Assembly: GCA_910586775.1 (NCBI GenBank)
Contig: CAJUJN010000003.1
Location: 1-64,000, forward strand
DNA length: 64,000 bases
Origin: an uncultured Acetatifactor sp.
GTDB lineage: Bacteria; Bacillota; Clostridia; Lachnospirales; Lachnospiraceae
Direction of reading: 5' to 3'
The notes under the pieces are model-generated. The model did no database searches, was not told where the DNA came from, and worked only from the letters and a program-made list of their open reading frames with translations. How positions within the stretch are numbered: the stretch's first letter is position 1; each line of letters starts with the position of its first letter. A program made the position numbers and the translations under genes. This document shows, one piece after another, positions 62,376 to 64,000 of the stretch.

Positions 62376-64000
62376 AAAACGACAGGGATATGGAGAGATG
62401 TCTGAAGGCAGCTTATGACAGGATTGCAAAAGGGGCTCCGCTCTGCAGGCAGATAGAAGGCAACGAGAAGGGACGGCGCGGTATGGATGCCGTTCTGGAG
62501 AGGGGAGAGCAGGAGTGTCGGGGCTATATCCTGCTTCCCGGAACGGAAAATCGTCCCTGTTTTGTGGGGGATCCGCCGCTGTGGAAGGAGAATCCGGTGG
62601 GGGACGAGGAGTACGTGTGGGGGTTAAACCGGCACAGTCAATGGAAGGACTATATTCTGTGTTATTGTGCCACGGGAGAAAGAAAATATCTGGAGCGCAT
62701 CCGGCTGGAACTGACGGACTGGATGAGGGAATGCCCCTGCCCTGAGCTTACAGAAGACCCTTCCGAAGCGAAAGCGATTTTCAGTAATACAGAGAAGGCC
62801 ACACCCTGGAGATCGCTGGAGACAGGAATCCGGATGTTCGATGCCTGGAATTATGCCGTCCCGACACTGATTCAGGAGGGTGTGATGAGCTGGGAAGAAT
62901 TTATTGCCGTGGCGGAGTGTATACGGCTGCATGGGGAGGTTCTGTTTCGGATTGCGCCTTTACTGTGGCCGGAGGCGGACCATAATCATTATGTTATGGA
63001 AAATCTGGGGCTTCTCCATGCGGCGGCAATGCTGAAGGAAATTCCCGATGCCCCGGAATGGGCGTCTCATGCGTGCAGAGAGCTTGCCCGCTGTGTGCAA
63101 AAGCAGCTGACGGCCGACGGCGGCCAGGTGGAGGGCAGTCCCTCGTACCATTTCAATTGTATGGAGTATTTCTGCAGGTGGCTCCTGGCGGCGGAGGAAC
63201 TGCAGATTCCGGTTCCCGGGGAATGCAGGGAGTTAATCAGGAAGGGAATGACATATGCCTTATGCGCCACACGGCCTACGGGGGCAGCCGTCCCGTGGGG
63301 GGATTCCGATCCCCGGGAGGAAGCCGTCATTCCGGCGATTCTGGCATTTAAGGCCTTTGGTGAGTCCGGGGGGCTTGCGGTGCTGGCGGGACTGCTGGGA
63401 GAGGAAAAGATCAGAAGCGTCAGTGAGCTCCATCCGCTGGAGGTCGGCAGCATTGACTGGAGCAAAGTTAGTTTATACGAACAGACTTTTTCCCTATCTA
63501 CCGTCTGCTGGCAGAAAGAGCTGGATCAGGTCATGATGAGGACAGACTGGGGCAGAGAAGCGTTGAGCGTATTTTTCGGATGCCATATTCCCTGTTATAA
63601 CGGCCATTCCCACATGGACCCGGCCTCTTTTGACTTCTGTGCTTATGGAAAAGCGTTGGTCATTGACCCGGGGCGCTTCACTTACAGAGAGGGAGCCGAC
63701 AGACGTCTGTTTAAATCGGCTACCATGCATAATACCCTGATTCTGGGGGAGAGGGAGCCCTATGATTACGTAAGCCGTTGGCTTTTTCGGAACGAGAAAA
63801 ACGGATGTATCTGCAATGTGACGGAGGAGGACGGCTTTCTGGCGGCTTGGGCGATTCACACTTCGTATTTTCCTACAATCCATTCCAGGCTGCTGATTCT
63901 GATGAGGGAAGGGTTTCTGGTGGTATGGGACCGCCTGGAGCATTACAGGGGTCAGAAGGTGGATATCTGGTTTCACCTGGATTCCTTGCATGTGAAACAG
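62372..64000 (+). CDS. Heparinase II/III-family lyase, cut by the window end
   Basis: About 543 residues are visible and the frame is still open at base 64000. There is no signal peptide. An alpha-helical toroid region (about 60-330; LNRHSQWKDYILCYCATGE, LWPEADHNHYVMENLGLLHA, EGSPSYHFNCMEYF) is followed by the heparinase II/III beta domain. That domain contains YNGHSHMDPASFDFCAYGKA (about residues 409-428) and DPGRFTYREG. The family cleaves uronic-acid polysaccharides or oligosaccharides. AGGAGGGG precedes the ATG, which overlaps the permease stop. Coupling with the importer implies that the enzyme acts on imported fragments in the cytoplasm (inference); the substrate is unknown. Confidence 0.88.
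   Translation, partial: MKNDRDMERCLKAAYDRIAKGAPLCRQIEGNEKGRRGMDAVLERGEQECRGYILLPGTENRPCFVGDPPLWKENPVGDEEYVWGLNRHSQWKDYILCYCATGERKYLERIRLELTDWMRECPCPELTEDPSEAKAIFSNTEKATPWRSLETGIRMFDAWNYAVPTLIQEGVMSWEEFIAVAECIRLHGEVLFRIAPLLWPEADHNHYVMENLGLLHAAAMLKEIPDAPEWASHACRELARCVQKQLTADGGQVEGSPSYHFNCMEYFCRWLLAAEELQIPVPGECRELIRKGMTYALCATRPTGAAVPWGDSDPREEAVIPAILAFKAFGESGGLAVLAGLLGEEKIRSVSELHPLEVGSIDWSKVSLYEQTFSLSTVCWQKELDQVMMRTDWGREALSVFFGCHIPCYNGHSHMDPASFDFCAYGKALVIDPGRFTYREGADRRLFKSATMHNTLILGEREPYDYVSRWLFRNEKNGCICNVTEEDGFLAAWAIHTSYFPTIHSRLLILMREGFLVVWDRLEHYRGQKVDIWFHLDSLHVKQ

Overview
The window looks like a chromosomal segment of a spore-forming, gut-type Lachnospiraceae (Bacillota, Clostridia). This is inferred from strong AGGAGG ribosome binding sites, lipoprotein sugar-binding proteins with Ser/Glu-rich linkers, a CotS-like spore coat gene, and the conserved run rqcP-yabP-yabQ-divIC-spoIIE-tilS-hpt-ftsH in Bacillus-like order. 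I found no rRNA, tRNA or CRISPR array.

Layout. (1) 1-20.9 kb is a pectin (rhamnogalacturonan-I, RG-I) locus. It holds a 2087-residue surface PL11 lyase with a class B sortase beside it, an XRE and an AraC regulator, an LplB/LplC-type ABC importer with its binding lipoprotein, then GH105, a CE12-type SGNH esterase and a GH112 phosphorylase. An ORF-less group II intron sits between the transporter and enzyme genes. (2) 21-26 kb holds a broken nuclease-type gene, a TSUP exporter with a truncated MarR gene, a heparinase II/III-type lyase and a membrane protein. (3) 26-44 kb is housekeeping and sporulation: an M3 peptidase, a PrsA-like foldase, a HAD phosphatase, cca, CotS, a PEGA lipoprotein, HU and the rqcP-to-ftsH cluster. 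(4) 44-54.3 kb is a mixed region: a MATE pump, a frameshifted D-Ala-D-Ala carboxypeptidase, a hemerythrin-receiver fusion, an orphan binding protein and decayed genes. (5) 54.5-64 kb is a second carbohydrate locus: an ADP-ribosylglycohydrolase-fold protein, AraC, LacI, a binding protein, two permeases and a heparinase II/III-type lyase cut by the window end.

How the genes may work together (inference). The PL11 enzyme would cut RG-I at the cell surface and the importer would take up the fragments. GH105 would remove the unsaturated uronic acid, the SGNH esterase would deacetylate, and GH112, probably galactosyl-rhamnose phosphorylase, would release galactose-1-phosphate. Neither importer has its own ATPase gene here, so a shared MsmK-like ATPase is expected elsewhere.

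Unexplained structure is mostly intergenic. It includes two near-identical 100-bp palindromic repeats plus a fragment, a looser family ending in TATACTC/GAGTATA, a ~204-bp nested inverted repeat before divIC, and two relatives of the group II intron insertion site. Several genes carry single-base frameshifts, one of them in a 7-base homopolymer; some may be assembly errors.
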